A stretch of DNA of 64,000 nt, from positions 16,977,501 to 17,041,500 of the forward strand of contig OW203992.1 of NCBI GenBank assembly GCA_934047225.1. The letters are read 5' to 3'. Below, one piece after another: positions 1 to 11,386 of this stretch. The first letter of the stretch is position 1, and every line of letters begins with the position of its first letter. The stretch comes from Ypsolopha sequella. Its lineage: Eukaryota > Arthropoda > Insecta > Lepidoptera > Ypsolophidae. A program made the position numbers and the translations under genes. The notes below the pieces were generated by a model that made no database searches, was not told the DNA's origin, and worked only from the letters and a program-made list of their open reading frames with translations.

Positions 1-218
1 GAAAATAATTTTGAAAACTTAACTTATACAAAATTTACTTATTCTACTTAAATTAATTTGGCATAAGGAAACACACTCAGCAATGCTGCTGGACAAACAA
101 AGTTTCGAACGAAGTTCTGTTTTTTGGCGTATCCTTAGATCGAAAGAACACAATAACACGTGAAAAAAGGTGCTAAAGGGTGCGTGAAAAGTAAAAAATA
201 TTGTATTTATTGTTTTAG

Positions 219-440
219 ATCCATTGATGGGCGTTGGTCTAGGCGTGGGCCCCATGGGTGTCGGTGTTGGGGGCGGGGTGGGAGTTCCTCTCCCGGGCGA
301 GACAAACGTGGGGATGTTCATAGAAGAGCACAAGCGCCGCGCGGACAGCGATCCTAACGCGCCACCTTTCGACGACCTGCGGAACTACGCATATGAAGGT
401 GGCGGCAGCACCGCTGGGTCTCTTTCTTCGCTCGCTTCAG
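219..440 (+). CDS. CadN: Classical cadherin (N-cadherin type), penultimate coding exon
   Basis: This exon encodes part of the cytoplasmic tail of a classical cadherin, a homophilic adhesion receptor at the plasma membrane. The tail binds beta-catenin/Armadillo and so links to actin. The reading frame contains [20 protein letters not shown] and, a little later, [15 protein letters not shown], the hallmark catenin-binding sequence of classical cadherins. A Gly/Val-rich stretch precedes it. The acceptor is a pyrimidine-rich tract ending TTTTAG at 218; the donor is CAG|GTGAGT at 440/441. The exon begins with the last two bases of a codon (AT) and ends with the first base of a Gly codon, completed in the exon at 2867. 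The rest of the gene lies upstream, outside the window. Classical cadherin is clear. CadN rather than DE-cadherin (shotgun) is my reading of the tail and is less certain. Confidence 0.88.
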
Positions 441-574
441 GTGAGTCTCACTTCCGAGTGCCAGTCACAAGAGTGCCAGTGGACAGAGGTCGAGTCAAGG
501 TCGTTGGCGACTATCTGCCCCTTAAGGGGATCCGTTTCGGTCTCAGTGCAAAATGCACAATTTATGATACTTTT

Positions 575-733
575 TCTTACCAATATATATATAAAAAGAA
601 AAGTCCCGAACACTCACTGACTCATCAACGCCCAGCTCAAACCCTTGCACCTAGAAAGCTGAAATTTTTTCAAAGTCTCACGGGATCGGGAGAAACGGGA
701 TCCACGCGGGCAACGCCGCGGGGTATCTGCTAG
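575..733 (+). mobile_element. Short non-autonomous Helitron
   Basis: The 3' end carries the Helitron signature: a hairpin with stem CGCGG/CCGCG at about 703-720, nine bases, then CTAG followed by T. The 5' end TCTTACCAATATATATATAA resembles the lepidopteran Helitron start TCTATACTAATATT. The internal 'CACTGACTCATCAACGCCCA' is also typical of such elements. The 5' boundary is less secure than the 3' boundary. Confidence 0.6.
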
Positions 734-1007
734 TTCTTGAGTAAAAAGTTATAAATAAATTTGATTACTGGCATTTGGCGACTAAAGTTAAATGTCAATT
801 AGGGTTTTCTACCAAATTTGTGTTATTTTATGCATTACTTTGTAAATTAATGTCCACAATAACTTTAAAAATGCTTTTAAGTTAGTATGGATATTGGACA
901 TTCACGCGAACTATGTCCACGAAATAACGCAAATCTGCGTTAAAAAACGCTGATTATTATAGGTATTAAATAAGTTACGAAATAATATACCTATTTAATA
1001 AGTAGTA

Positions 1008-1455
1008 GACATCGGGTTTTATGCATTTGCATATAACTCTCTAATCGTGCATATTTCGTTTAGTAGCGGGAGGTACGTATAGGGATCTAGTTACGAAGAC
1101 GTGTAGGGCGCGAGGGCAGTGGCTGAGTAAACTGACTGACCAGTGCGTGCGTTTTGTCCAATGACGTCAGTTGATGTAGAGAGGTCGTTTTCAGCGTACA
1201 AATTGATACTGGGTGACAAAAATTTGGAAAAATACTTAATTGTATATTGTCACAATAACTATGCATATTTTTTAAGTATATTTCGCTGTTTTTGTACCGT
1301 CTTTAAATAAAATATATAAAAATAAAAATGGTTTTTTGATTTTGCTTTGTGCATATTTTGGGCATATCAACAGTTTTTAGTGCATATTTCGGCCTTTATT
1401 AGTGCATATTTGCATGCATATTTTGGCACTTTTTTAGTGCATATAACCTGATGTC
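1008..1455. mobile_element. MITE with TA duplication and GCATAT motifs
   Basis: Imperfect TIRs GACATCGGGTTTTATGCA (left) and GACATCAGGTTATATGCA (reverse complement of right), flanked by TA on both sides (1006-1007, 1456-1457). Several AGTGCATATTT-like motifs lie inside, mostly near the right end. No coding sequence. Confidence 0.6.
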
Positions 1456-2182
1456 TAATAATTAGTTATTGAATATTAAATAATAAAACTATTTTTTAAT
1501 AATAATAAATATTATAAAGCAATTATTAAATAATAAATCATTATTTCATACTCTTTAATCAAAAATTAAAAAACAATCATAAGTTATGCATTTAGCCGCA
1601 AGACCGAATTTCTGCGCGACACATCCCTTGGCAATTTTAGCTTACTCCGTAAAATAGGTGCGAGCCATTATTGCGTTCTATATGCGATCTATTGTTTTAC
1701 CGATAATGAGAACTCAGCAGATAAGTTACACGATAATGTGTTTTGTTATTTTTAAATCTTGAAGTAATACAGATTTATAAACGTATTTATGTCTGCTTCA
1801 TATCTGTGTAGTTTGACTGTTGTTGTTAAAATAAAAGAACTCCATAATATCCCGCTGATGCTATCCATTAAAGCTGTGCTCTCTGAAAAATACCTGCATC
1901 TTGGTTTTCGTGCCAACAAATAATTGAATTTGTACAGAAACCAAGCCATCTTCTACTGTCTGCTCGTTAGAAAATCACTAGTCATTTCGTGGAAAGTGTA
2001 GAAAGTTTTCAACAGAAAAAGGAAATTCTCGTACTCTGAGAATGCTTTACAAATTGTGTTTTTAATTAAAAGTAATGTAGATAATTTTCAAAGATGAATT
2101 TTCACGGGCTGCCGTGTACTTACTTTTGTTTACTCCTCTCAATATTAGCACGAGCCATCGAGCAACTAACCCGGAGAGAGTA

Positions 2183-2416
2183 CACCGAGAAAATATTCTG
2201 GTTCCGTTAACCTGAATATAGTTAATTTAAACAGAAAACATTGTACTATATGTGACGTCTATATTTATTGTTCAGTTTACTTAAACAATGTTCAATTTAC
2301 TTGAACAATCTAATGTATACAATAATTCAAGTTAACATAACATAATTCTGTTTTTGTTAACCAGGTATTTTTTACAAAACTATCTGGTAGTATTGTTAAA
2401 ATATTTTTTCTCCGTG
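2183..2416. mobile_element. Small TA-flanked MITE
   Basis: Termini CACCGAGAAAATATT and CACGGAGAAAAAATATT (reverse complement of right) are flanked by TA at 2181-2182 and 2417-2418. About 234 bp, AT-rich, no coding capacity. The TA duplication suggests Tc1/mariner-type mobilisation. Confidence 0.55.
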
Positions 2417-2866
2417 TAATGTCGGCCCGTCCGATTCCGTTAACTAATCAGTGTTTTTGCATGGACTTGACTATATGCATCTCATTCCCACTTAACAGGG
2501 ATTCTTCATCTCTATCGCCGCGTGGTATGTGGTAAGCCAATCAGAAGGCGTTAAAGCGCGTCAAAAGTTTGCGAAATTTATTTTTAACAAACCAACTGTG
2601 TCATTGCGCCTCTTTGGAGTTAGTTCCTCGATGGGACGAGCATAAATAAACTGCGAATTACAATTACAATCTTTTGATGAGTAAACAAGTGCTTTGTTAT
2701 GAGGAAAACTCTTGTATTTTTCCACAAATTGTATATACAATTATTAGTCTACCGAACCGGTTTTACTAAAGAAGCATTATCAAGAGCTTTAACTTAAAAA
2801 TATGTACTTTAAAAACAATGTCTCTTTGTACATGCAATAAATGACGTTGTGCATTGTGTTGTACAG

Positions 2867-2970
2867 GTACAGACGACGAGCAACATGAGTATGAGTACCT
2901 GGGCGCGTGGGGTCCGCGCTTCGACAAACTGGCGGACATGTACGGACCACAAGACGACGAAGTCCTGTAG
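2867..2970 (+). CDS. CadN: Classical cadherin, terminal coding exon and stop
   Basis: This last exon completes the catenin-binding domain. After the AG at 2866 the split Gly codon closes, then the frame reads [20 protein letters not shown], continues [13 protein letters not shown] and stops at TAG 2968-2970. The 'DYL..WGPRF.KLADMYG' pattern is the diagnostic C-terminus of classical cadherins, so the exon pairing across the 2.4-kb intron is well supported by phase and by family sequence. It is only 104 bases long and has no ATG, so it would be missed as an open reading frame. The acidic residues before the stop are ordinary for the family. Confidence 0.9.
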
Positions 2971-4408
2971 ACCGCGCGCTCAACACTCGAGCATCCTTAG
3001 TCAATTCTCCCCGACACCCTCTCTCTAACACACACCCCCTCTCCATCACACCCCTCCCCGATGCAGGGAGACCACGGAGTCCATTTGTAAATAAAACATC
3101 AAGCGAGACAACTCCGAGAAAATATTCCTAATGGATGGAGTTTCAATATTATATTATGTCTCGCCGTGACTTATTAGTTATTCTTATCGATTTTATACAA
3201 GATATTTTATTTATAGTCGACATGTCTGTAATTTTAAGTAACGATTAAGATATTTAATTACGTAATTTTTATAAAGTTAAAACTTGTAACTTCACCAAAT
3301 ATTTGATATATAAGTTTTTATTCGAGTTAGCCATATTATGAGTCAGTATTTTATTCAAGTTTAATGCGATAAGCGAATTGGTGCGGGAGTGCCGACGTGA
3401 ATCTGATTGGTGCGGGAGTGCCGACGTAAATCTGATTCCGGGGTGTTTGTAGATAGTGTGCTATAAATGTGAATAATTTATACGAGTATTTTGTAAGTCC
3501 ACAGCTTTACGTGATATCACTTACATAATGGCCCTCCCGCACTAAATCATTAGAAAACTAAGGAACGTTAATTATAGATTTTATCGTCCGTTTGGACGTC
3601 GAGTTTATGATGCTCATTTAAACAGAATTGTGGAATTTTCACATGAAAATGTACTGTACATACATACACTAGCGGTCACAAGTTAATAATTAGCGATATA
3701 TAAATTAAACTGTAAGGTAAATGTACAGTAACTGGTGTTCCTCTCCAAAAAAAATCTTCGAGTAACTGTTAGATATTAGTACAGTATAAGAGGAATGTAA
3801 TGGCGTACTTTTTGTCGTAACAAATGTGTAAACGATGACAGGTCTTTGAGTGTAATTGAGATTGCGTGAGTGTAAATGTGAGTGCTTGAGTGTGAGGCGA
3901 AAGGGATGGTGAGTGCAATGAGTGGTGAGTCGGGAGCGCGTGATTGGGAGTGGTGTGGGCGCGTCACCAGGCAGTCGGCGGTCTGCCCGACCGGAAACTG
4001 CACAGCGCAAATATGAATGGGGACTGTGCCAATTTAATAGAGTTACTGATGCAGATAATGACTGTAGGACTAAGTGTTTGCACTTTATTTATTCGTGTAT
4101 TAAACTTAAACTTAGTCGCACCTAGGGAAATATCAATAAATTATTAAGAGTGTTGTGCTAGAATATTTTCTTTATCGGTGTGGGACAGTTCGTAAAAGCT
4201 ATTAGTAGTCATTAATTTATAAATTAAATTTTAAGAATTTATAGTAAAATGTAATAATAAAGTTTCATGAACTGTTCCTCTTTGATATTGAATGACAATC
4301 AGTGTAAATTTTAGAATATACTTAATTGCGTTAAAATGACTGATTTTATTATGCGTTTGAAAGCCTAAGATTTTGTAGTTCGGTTATTTAATTGTAAACT
4401 TGAATAAA
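2971..4408 (+). promoter_or_regulatory. Cadherin 3' UTR with alternative poly(A) signals
   Basis: AATAAA hexamers lie downstream of the cadherin stop at about 3090-3095, 4135-4140, 4256-4261 and 4403-4408. The sequence is non-coding and not obviously repetitive, so it is the natural 3' UTR candidate. A tandem near-duplicate (GGTGCGGGAGTGCCGACGT, about 3380-3427) lies inside it. Which site is used cannot be told from sequence. Confidence 0.5.
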
Positions 4409-5130
4409 CCTATACCTTGATTTAAGGTCACCCACTAGTCTGCACTCATGACAAATATTCAACTCCTACATCAATATTAAAGCAATTCTCGTTAATTATT
4501 ATTCATATAAGGTAGACTTTTAATAGTTAAAGAGATTGTATCTTCACCTTTTTACTTTCGTTTTGGTTACATCGTTACACTGCCAGTATCATACATATAA
4601 ACGAATTATGGTAAAGCCTATATGGTCCGACTTTTGTATTACAGTCTTACTTATACAATTTTATATTTATAGTAAGTTTTTCGAACTGTTTTTTATATTC
4701 TTGACCTTTCAATTGACTCGTGCGATGTTTAGCACAAAGTAGCAAGTGTGTGTATCTGTACCTCGGCTGTGCTGGCTCTCGGTACGTACTTAATGACTAC
4801 GGAACCCCAAATAGTAACGTTATAAAATGAAAATAAATATATAGGTATTTTGTTTCTTATTTATTCGTAAAACATAGCATCCATTTATGTTTTGTATAAG
4901 GGATTGAATGGACAAGCATTTGTGTAGCGTATTCCGAATTGAATATTTTGTATTTGTTTGTTTAGTATTGCAGTCCATGCTATTGTCCTTGAATTCAGAA
5001 TGCATCGGATCATGACTAACACTTATATTCATATTTTTCCCCTCCCTAAACTTTTAACATCGATTCTACTATTTCTTGCACATATTTATTTACAAATCTT
5101 TACGGATTGTATAGAAAAGTATTTCAACTC
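4409..5130. other. AT-rich intergenic DNA
   Basis: No credible gene, repeat family or structural RNA seen. Short open frames here have no recognisable content. Confidence 0.5.
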
Positions 5131-5133
5131 TTA

Positions 5134-5476
5134 GGGGCCGACCACACAGAGCGCGTACTGCGGTCATTGTAGTCTATGTGACGGTTTGGACAGGGTTGCC
5201 AACTCGATACCACGGTTGGGTGCTAAATGACACCTCAAATAGTGCTAGATTGCTACGAGTATGAATCTTGTTTCCCTATTTTTTTTCAAGAATATCTTGG
5301 GTAATTTCTTATATAAGGCAGGTCCTGCATGACTGCTAATTAGTCCTAGTATAGCACCGAAAGTGCTAAGTAGGCATCACTGGGTTTTGATCTTTACACA
5401 TACAGACCACGGCGGCTAAGGAGAACGCGAGTTTTGATTGTTTGGAACGCAAAACGCGCTCTGTGTAGTCGGCCCC
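5134..5476. mobile_element. PIF/Harbinger-like MITE
   Basis: TIRs of 23 bp begin GGGGCCGACCACACAGAGCG on the left and GGGGCCGACTACACAGAGCG on the right (reverse complement), 22 of 23 matching. They are flanked by TTA on both sides (5131-5133, 5477-5479). A three-base TTA duplication with G-rich ends fits PIF/Harbinger. 343 bp, no transposase. Confidence 0.75.
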
Positions 5477-6157
5477 TTAATTTTGAGATTTTTTTTTCAT
5501 CTCCTTTCACGTGATGTTATAAATTAAGTAAGCTTTGTCACAAAACTGCTTACTTTTAAAAGGAATGATTTTCTACCATATAAACATAAGTAGTCATAGA
5601 GAGAAAACAGAGCACACCAGCCTAGTACAAACAAACCAACCTGCGACGCAGCTACAACAATATTGGTTCGCGTAAATTTAATTTTAATTTTAGATATAAA
5701 TTAAATAATTAATTAATTGTAGTTATGTTTCTTTTCAACTGTGATTATTTAGTTGTACAACCCTGATGATTACATAAAAGAAAGAATAAAAGATTATGTA
5801 AAAATAACCCTGTTTTAATTAAGATCCCACATTTGTTCAGTATTTTTATCTATTCCGAGATTCCAATAACATAGTCAGTACAAAGTCGTCCATATATCTA
5901 CATATCTAGAGAGAAATAACGCAGTAATAAAAGACAAAGGTCAAAGGAATTGTTTTGTAATACTAAAAGGTATTCAGTCCCACTGGTGACTGCTTTATAT
6001 TGCAAAATAAAGAAGCAGCAAATAATAAGTATCAAGTTTCATTTTCAGAATCATAACCTCCGATTCATAAATTTACAACTTCTTCAGGTGCCAACACTGA
6101 CACAGCAGGATAGCGTATACAGTGCGATAGGGATGGCATTAGAACCAAGTTTATGAA
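5477..6157. other. Intergenic DNA, nothing recognised
   Basis: AT-rich sequence with no convincing open frame, inverted repeat or RNA gene. Confidence 0.45.
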
Positions 6158-6511
6158 CCCGGGATGGGAAAACTTTTTCCTACGTGGGCCAATATTTAAA
6201 AACAGCATGAAATGAAACTGTATTTGTATTTTCCGAATTAGTTGGTTTTTCTCATGGGTTTCAACAACATTAAAGATCTATTATTCATGCAAAATTTATG
6301 ATAATAATGAACTAAGTATACATATTCAAATCAGGTACTCTATGAAATAAGAACTTTTAGATATTGCAGGTATAAAATAGGAACAAAGATTAATTAATGC
6401 AGGCAAGTGCACTATATAAGTTTGTTTTAAATTATCTTATTATTTACATCTGGGTCGAAGGTCGTGGGCTGGATTGAAACCGTTAGCGGGCCGTAGTTTG
6501 CCCATCCCTGG
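6158..6511. mobile_element. hAT-like MITE, degenerate
   Basis: The ends CCCGGGATGGGAAAAC (left) and CCAGGGATGGGCAAAC (reverse complement of right) are inverted. 'CAGGGATGGGCAAAC...GGCCCGC' is a common hAT-type terminus. I could not find a matching 8-bp duplication, so the class is provisional. Confidence 0.5.
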
Positions 6512-7527
6512 TCTAAATGCTTCGGGGGCACGATAAGCTGTGGGTCCGTATTTGTACCCGAAGTACGACGAAAGGCTTATAATCATCGGAGAAACGTGGG
6601 TGCATAACTGTGAAATGTAACTTGCACTTTACACAGTCCGCGCTTGACACACCACTGATACTCCATCGGGGATTAATGTCGTGGCGATATATATTTGATA
6701 AGATTTGGTTTGGACAATTTGGCATTATTAAGACAAAATATTTTTAACAAATAAAATTTGTGTAAGTAGTTAAGAAGTTGAACTACAATATAATTTTTCA
6801 AATTTGACACAAGTATCACAATCATCGAGAAAAAAACCAGAAAGATCAGTAAAATCACGGAAAACGTAATTTGATAATTTTGTTTTATTAAGGTAAATTG
6901 TCCAAACGCGAGAGCATGTTTGGCGCAAACGACCCTTAAGATAAATAAATAATAAATTGCATATTCCATTAGCAAAAAGCAAATATTCCCGATATAAAAC
7001 GTTAAAATGTAAAAAAACAACAAAACCTTTTATCTAGCTACCTTACGTCCGGTACAAACACGTGAGATAGGCGGTAATCCGGCTATTTACTTGACAAGGG
7101 ATTTGTTGCGGCCCCTAACAAAAAATATATAATTTTTCCGGATAAAAACTGAGACTGTCGGTCTGTCTCAGGGTGTCTTACAGTATTAATACATTTATAC
7201 ATTACAACTGTCTAAGAGATGGCGTATTAGGCGCAAAGAGGCAGAAACTACGTTTGCTTTCGTAACAGTAATATGTTGTCGGCACATCGTGGAATTGAGC
7301 ATTAACGATCTACCTAGGCATATCATTATTTTTATAAAAACTAGGAGGGTCGCCCACTCCGCTTCGCTTCGCTTGGCTCCCCAAATGTATTTATACATGT
7401 ACATGTAAACCTAAAACAATCCTTCTTCGTCTTCGTCGTCGTCGCACCTTTTTTTTTGACTTTTAGTGAAAGATTTTCGATTGCATATTTTACGATCTGC
7501 CCACGACATTTACAACGTGAAATTTTG
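6512..7527. other. Intergenic DNA, no gene supported
   Basis: Several overlapping minus-strand open frames (6513-7023) have no domain or compositional support. A CACTCCGCTTCGCTTCGCTT tract near 7350 resembles one near 37,900 and is probably a repeat fragment. Confidence 0.4.
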
Positions 7528-7589
7528 AAACTGGTGATATCTAGTACTTGTCCATATAAACAACTTTTACTATGCTGCCGTCCAGCGCC

Positions 7590-8320
7590 TAAAGTGCAGT
7601 AAGACCAATTTTACCATTTTTGAGCTGAATATAGATCCTTAATCGGCAGATCATAGCGCATATTTATGTTTAATCGTTGTTTCAGTATGTAACAAAATAA
7701 AAAAAATATAAACATTTGAGTCTGCAGTAAGTGAGAATTTGTGTCACATTTTTCATATGAATACTAAGTAAAACGCAGTAATTCAGTTACGTCGTCGTTT
7801 ATTTGTCACTTTCCCGACTAAATTGCAGTAATAATCTCTATTACCGCTAAATTTCAATACGCTTAGTTTGTAATTTTGTTATGATAACTAAATTAAACTG
7901 CAGTAAGAGGTAAATGTACCAAAAATCTTAATACTGCGTTGACTATCATTTATTTTAATGGCAGCTGATTACAAATTAAAACGCAGTAACACGTCAGAAT
8001 AAGTTGTTTTAGTGAGTAATTTGAATTTATTTTTACACAATAAAACATACTAAAGCGCAGTAAAAAATTGCATTCGATTTATTACTTCATTTTACTTGTT
8101 ACGTTAACATTTTAGTAACTTAAATATTCCCGTCTATATTGCAGTACTTAGATGAGTTGCTGCAGTTTAGTTGGCAATGTTTTAACATTCGGTAATGTAA
8201 ACTATTACGTATTGCTACTTAAATTGCAGTAATAAGAATAAATACTGCATTTTAATCCGTAACAAGTAAGATTTTATACAATTTGGCTACGTTTGTGATA
8301 TAATTTACTGCACTCTAGAC
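7590..8320 (+). repeat. Subterminal GCAGTAA motif array
   Basis: The motif (CTAAA)NNGCAGTAA recurs at about 7594, 7723, 7774, 7825, 7897, 7982, 8056, 8142 and 8225, with inverted TACTGCA copies near 8246 and 8306. The intervening sequence is not conserved between copies. Regular subterminal motifs in a TIR element are usually transposase-binding sites; that role is inferred. Confidence 0.6.
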
Positions 8321-8351
8321 GGGATTTGTTGCTTAATCAATTGCGTCTTGG

Positions 8352-8790
8352 CAGTGCACCTCAGGGTATTTTCCCCTAAATTTAGGGTATTTTTTCATGT
8401 TTAGGGGATTTTTGGGGTATAAAATTATTTAGGGTATTTTTAGAGGAAATTTATTTGGACCAAATTTTGGGTTTAGTATGCATATATTGGAACGTGGTGA
8501 GCAGTTCTCTATCGCTAGCACCAATAATAGATATTTTTTGTAAGACATTTTTCTGTTTTGACATTGATTATTTAAAACTGGACGCTACTCATGACTGTTT
8601 TAAAGTTACTGAAATACTTATCGTTAAATAAACTGATACATTTAATAGTTAAATCAATAATAGTTAACCTTAAATTGTGTTTTACTTTTAATTTTAATGT
8701 TAAGGGGAAAAATGTCTGAAAAGTGTCAAATTTAAAGGATTTTTACAAGGAGTTAGAGGAAAACCAAAATCCGAGGGTGGCAACAATGCA
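8352..8790. mobile_element. Possible hAT-like MITE
   Basis: Left end CAGTGCACCTCAGGGTATTT and the reverse complement of the right end CATTGTTGCCACCCTCGGAT are weakly alike. Flanks CGTCTTGG and CATCTCGG match at 6 of 8 positions, as an aged 8-bp duplication might. The interior contains repeated 'TAGGGTATTTTT'. Confidence 0.35.
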
Positions 8791-9224
8791 TCTCGGACAT
8801 TGTAAGTAGAGGGTGTGTCCATGAAGTGCTTCGAGACTCTCTCAACTAAGGTACGTAAATAATATTGCCGCACGAACAAAAGTTCAGGTGCCCCGCTCAA
8901 AAATGTATTTATTGAATGCTTTGTAACATTGTGATGATAAGAAATGCGTCTATGATATAAAAATTAGTACCTACTTACTTATTACGAAATATTAAGAATG
9001 GATATTTACTGAAATAAAATCGTTTTTAATAATGTATTAGACACAATAACATTATAAAAAGCTTAACACTTTGACAGCCGACAGTTTTATAGCGCGCCTT
9101 TTCTGGTACGCCGGCGATTTTTGTATATGTATAATATAATATTGTACATATCTACCTCTCACTATCTGAATAGTATATATAGATATATAGTTTAGATTTG
9201 TAACTACATACATATATTCATACA

Positions 9225-9495
9225 TATACTCACACCTGTCTCCCAGATGAATAAACTGAGACTACAGATTTTCATCTACTGTGATCCTGAAACACCTCTT
9301 TCACCTCTTCCACATCCACCAATATAGTCATATACAAGCTCTGCTATTCCAGGTACTTTTGATATTGCTCTTCTTCATTATGTCACTAATTTGGTCAGCA
9401 TACGTCCTTCTAGGGTTGCCTGGTTGAATTGTACCTTCCATATAAAATTCTTCACTCTACTTTCATTCATCCTCTCGACATGTACAAATTTTAAC
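9225..9495 (-). mobile_element. Non-LTR retrotransposon 3' fragment
   Basis: The minus strand matches, with decay, the fragments at 42365-42670 and 19198-19330: 'CACCTGTCTCCCAGA...ACTACAGATTTNCATCTNCT' followed by the reverse of a C-terminal LINE segment (GHVEKMNE...GRP..TYADQI..I.KK). Open frames are broken. Same LINE family as the other two fragments. Confidence 0.6.
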
Positions 9496-9909
9496 TACTG
9501 TTAGGTGAATTCATAATTAAGGATTTAAACGGATTGACTTCCATTAAACATTTTAGTGAATATATTTATGTTTTTCTAGTTATTAGTGTATTATACACTA
9601 TATACCTATATTTATAATAATTTAAATTGTATTCGTAGTAAATCGGTATTCATATTTTTACTTTGTTATTAGGTTTATACTTGTTTACTTGTATATGTTT
9701 TCCTTTTTTGCGTACACGTGTATGACATGTTTGTCTATGTTACAATCTCTTATTTTGTGATAATATTGCTGCAAAAAATCTCTGATGAAAATTAAGCTTC
9801 CCAATGTACTACATCTCTTGTCACTATAATATTGTTTATGTTTATATATCCGTGTGTGTACTAAAGAATATACAGAATTATACATTTAAGACACTGTCTA
9901 AAATATATT

Positions 9910-10150
9910 GTTAGGGTTCCGCACACAAAGGAAAATACGAAACCCTATTAATTAATATCTGTCTGTCCGTCCGTATGTCACGAGTTTGTAGACGGAATAA
10001 GTTTCAGACCGGAAATTTTGATATTTTGTAAAGACTGTTGAGCCGAAACTGAATATTTAATTAGAAATTCAATTGAATTACTGTTTTAGGAAGTCTTGGT
10101 CACATATCTAAAAAAGAGCCGGAAAAATCAGTTTTTCGTACCCTGACATA
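9910..10150 (+). repeat. GGGTTCCG-type dispersed repeat, decayed
   Basis: TTAGGGTTCCGCAC followed by CTGTCTGTCCGTCCGTATGTC resembles the repeats at 16690 and 63771. This type is very common in lepidopteran genomes; I do not assign it to a transposon class. Confidence 0.5.
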
Positions 10151-10828
10151 TAGGGTGTCATTGTCTAGAGCTCATTAAGTAGAATACAAAATGAAAATTA
10201 CATTCTTATCAATTTTAATCTTTAAAAATAAAGAAACGGGGGGCCGTCAAAGTTGTCAGTTTTGGACCATTTTTATAACGGAATTTTATTTACAAGTTAA
10301 AAACAAACATATTTCTAAGCAAAACATAATAATGAGAGAACTTTATCAGTGAAATTTCTTAAATTCATAATAACTTATAATAACTAACAATAGTTAACAT
10401 TATAATATATTATTTTTCTCAGGCTTGTTTGTTTTATACTACTTACAGAGCTGGTTTAAAGAAGATTAATAAATGAAAATGAGTGCCAGATCAAGTAGGA
10501 CTAAAGCTATTTTGGCAAAAAGTTTGAAAAATTAAGATGTAGAACCGACACATCAACGATTTATTTCTAACAACGGCCGTCATAAAAAGACAATTTCAAA
10601 CAATCTATCCCAAAAAAGAAAACCAATCATATCTATCTATTTGGTCATTGCCTGTAACGTTAAATGACATGAAGAAGATTGAAAACAGGAAATTTTAACA
10701 CGAAAATTCGTATGATCACGTCAATCAATACTTTCTCCAAGTAAGACAAGCCTTGTCAGCGACTGCGTTTACCCATTCAACACAAAAAGCACCAAAAAAA
10801 AATTGATCCAAGAACAGTTCTATCAGAA

Positions 10829-11386
10829 ATGACTGCCGCACCAGTAAAACAGTCTTATGTCTACCACTCCAATGACCCACTCAATACGAGCAGCACTATT
10901 AAAACTAGTTCCAGTACTAGCTCTGTCAGAACTAGCTACTGCATCAGAACAACCAGCTCCCTCCTTGAAACAAATTTGAAACAATCATCTCCGGCACCAG
11001 TAACACAGGCTTTATCTATGACCCCGCTTACCTACTCAATACAAGCAGCACTACCAGATGTGGTACCAGCGATTTTAGAACCATCTGCCGCACCAGAACA
11101 ACTAACTTCCTCATCTTCAGCACCAGTATCACAGATCTTCCCTATCATCCACTCAACACTTCTTGCACGACAAAAACCAGATCCAATAGAAGTTCTGTCT
11201 GCTACCCCGCTCACCCACACAACAGAAGCAGCACTACCAAAACCAGTTCCGGTACCAGCTATGTCGCAACTAGCTATCGCACCTGATCAACCAGCTCTCT
11301 TATCTTCGTTAGATTCCTGTCCGGCACAAATGACAAATTATTTTGTTTTATTTTTTATAAATAAGGGTATAAATTTGCAGCGATAA
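10829..11386 (+). pseudogene. Ser/Pro-rich repetitive frame inside the 4.2-kb element
   Basis: I do not recognise this gene. The 185-codon frame is rich in Ser, Thr, Pro and Ala and contains diverged repeats. Three DNA copies of 'ACTCAATACAAGCAGCACTA...CCAGTTCC.GTACCAGCT' start near 10875, 11033 and 11211, with partial copies near 10774 and 11152. The first copy lies in a different frame from the rest, so the frame has probably shifted. A short upstream frame (MSARSSRTKAILAKSLKN, from about 10479) ends in a stop. The repeats keep a coding-like pattern (APV.Q, PLT..., AALP), which hints at a once-longer mucin- or linker-like protein carried by the element. It could equally be non-coding tandem DNA. 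Confidence 0.3.

Larger units (their letters stand above)
441..2866 (+). other. Cadherin intron carrying three small transposons
   Basis: A GT-AG intron (GTGAGT donor, CAG acceptor) with no coding content. It holds a Helitron (575-733) and two TA-duplicating MITEs (1008-1455, 2183-2416), listed separately. About 1500-2150 is AT-rich, with nothing I can identify. Confidence 0.85.

Noticed and set aside
3705..4010. 101-codon minus-strand frame and overlapping shorter ones
   Set aside because: Located in the presumed cadherin 3' UTR; low-complexity TGAGTG repeats keep several frames open at once.
6673..7023. 116-codon minus-strand frame
   Set aside because: AT-rich, hydrophobic by composition, overlapped by another equally long frame; no motif.
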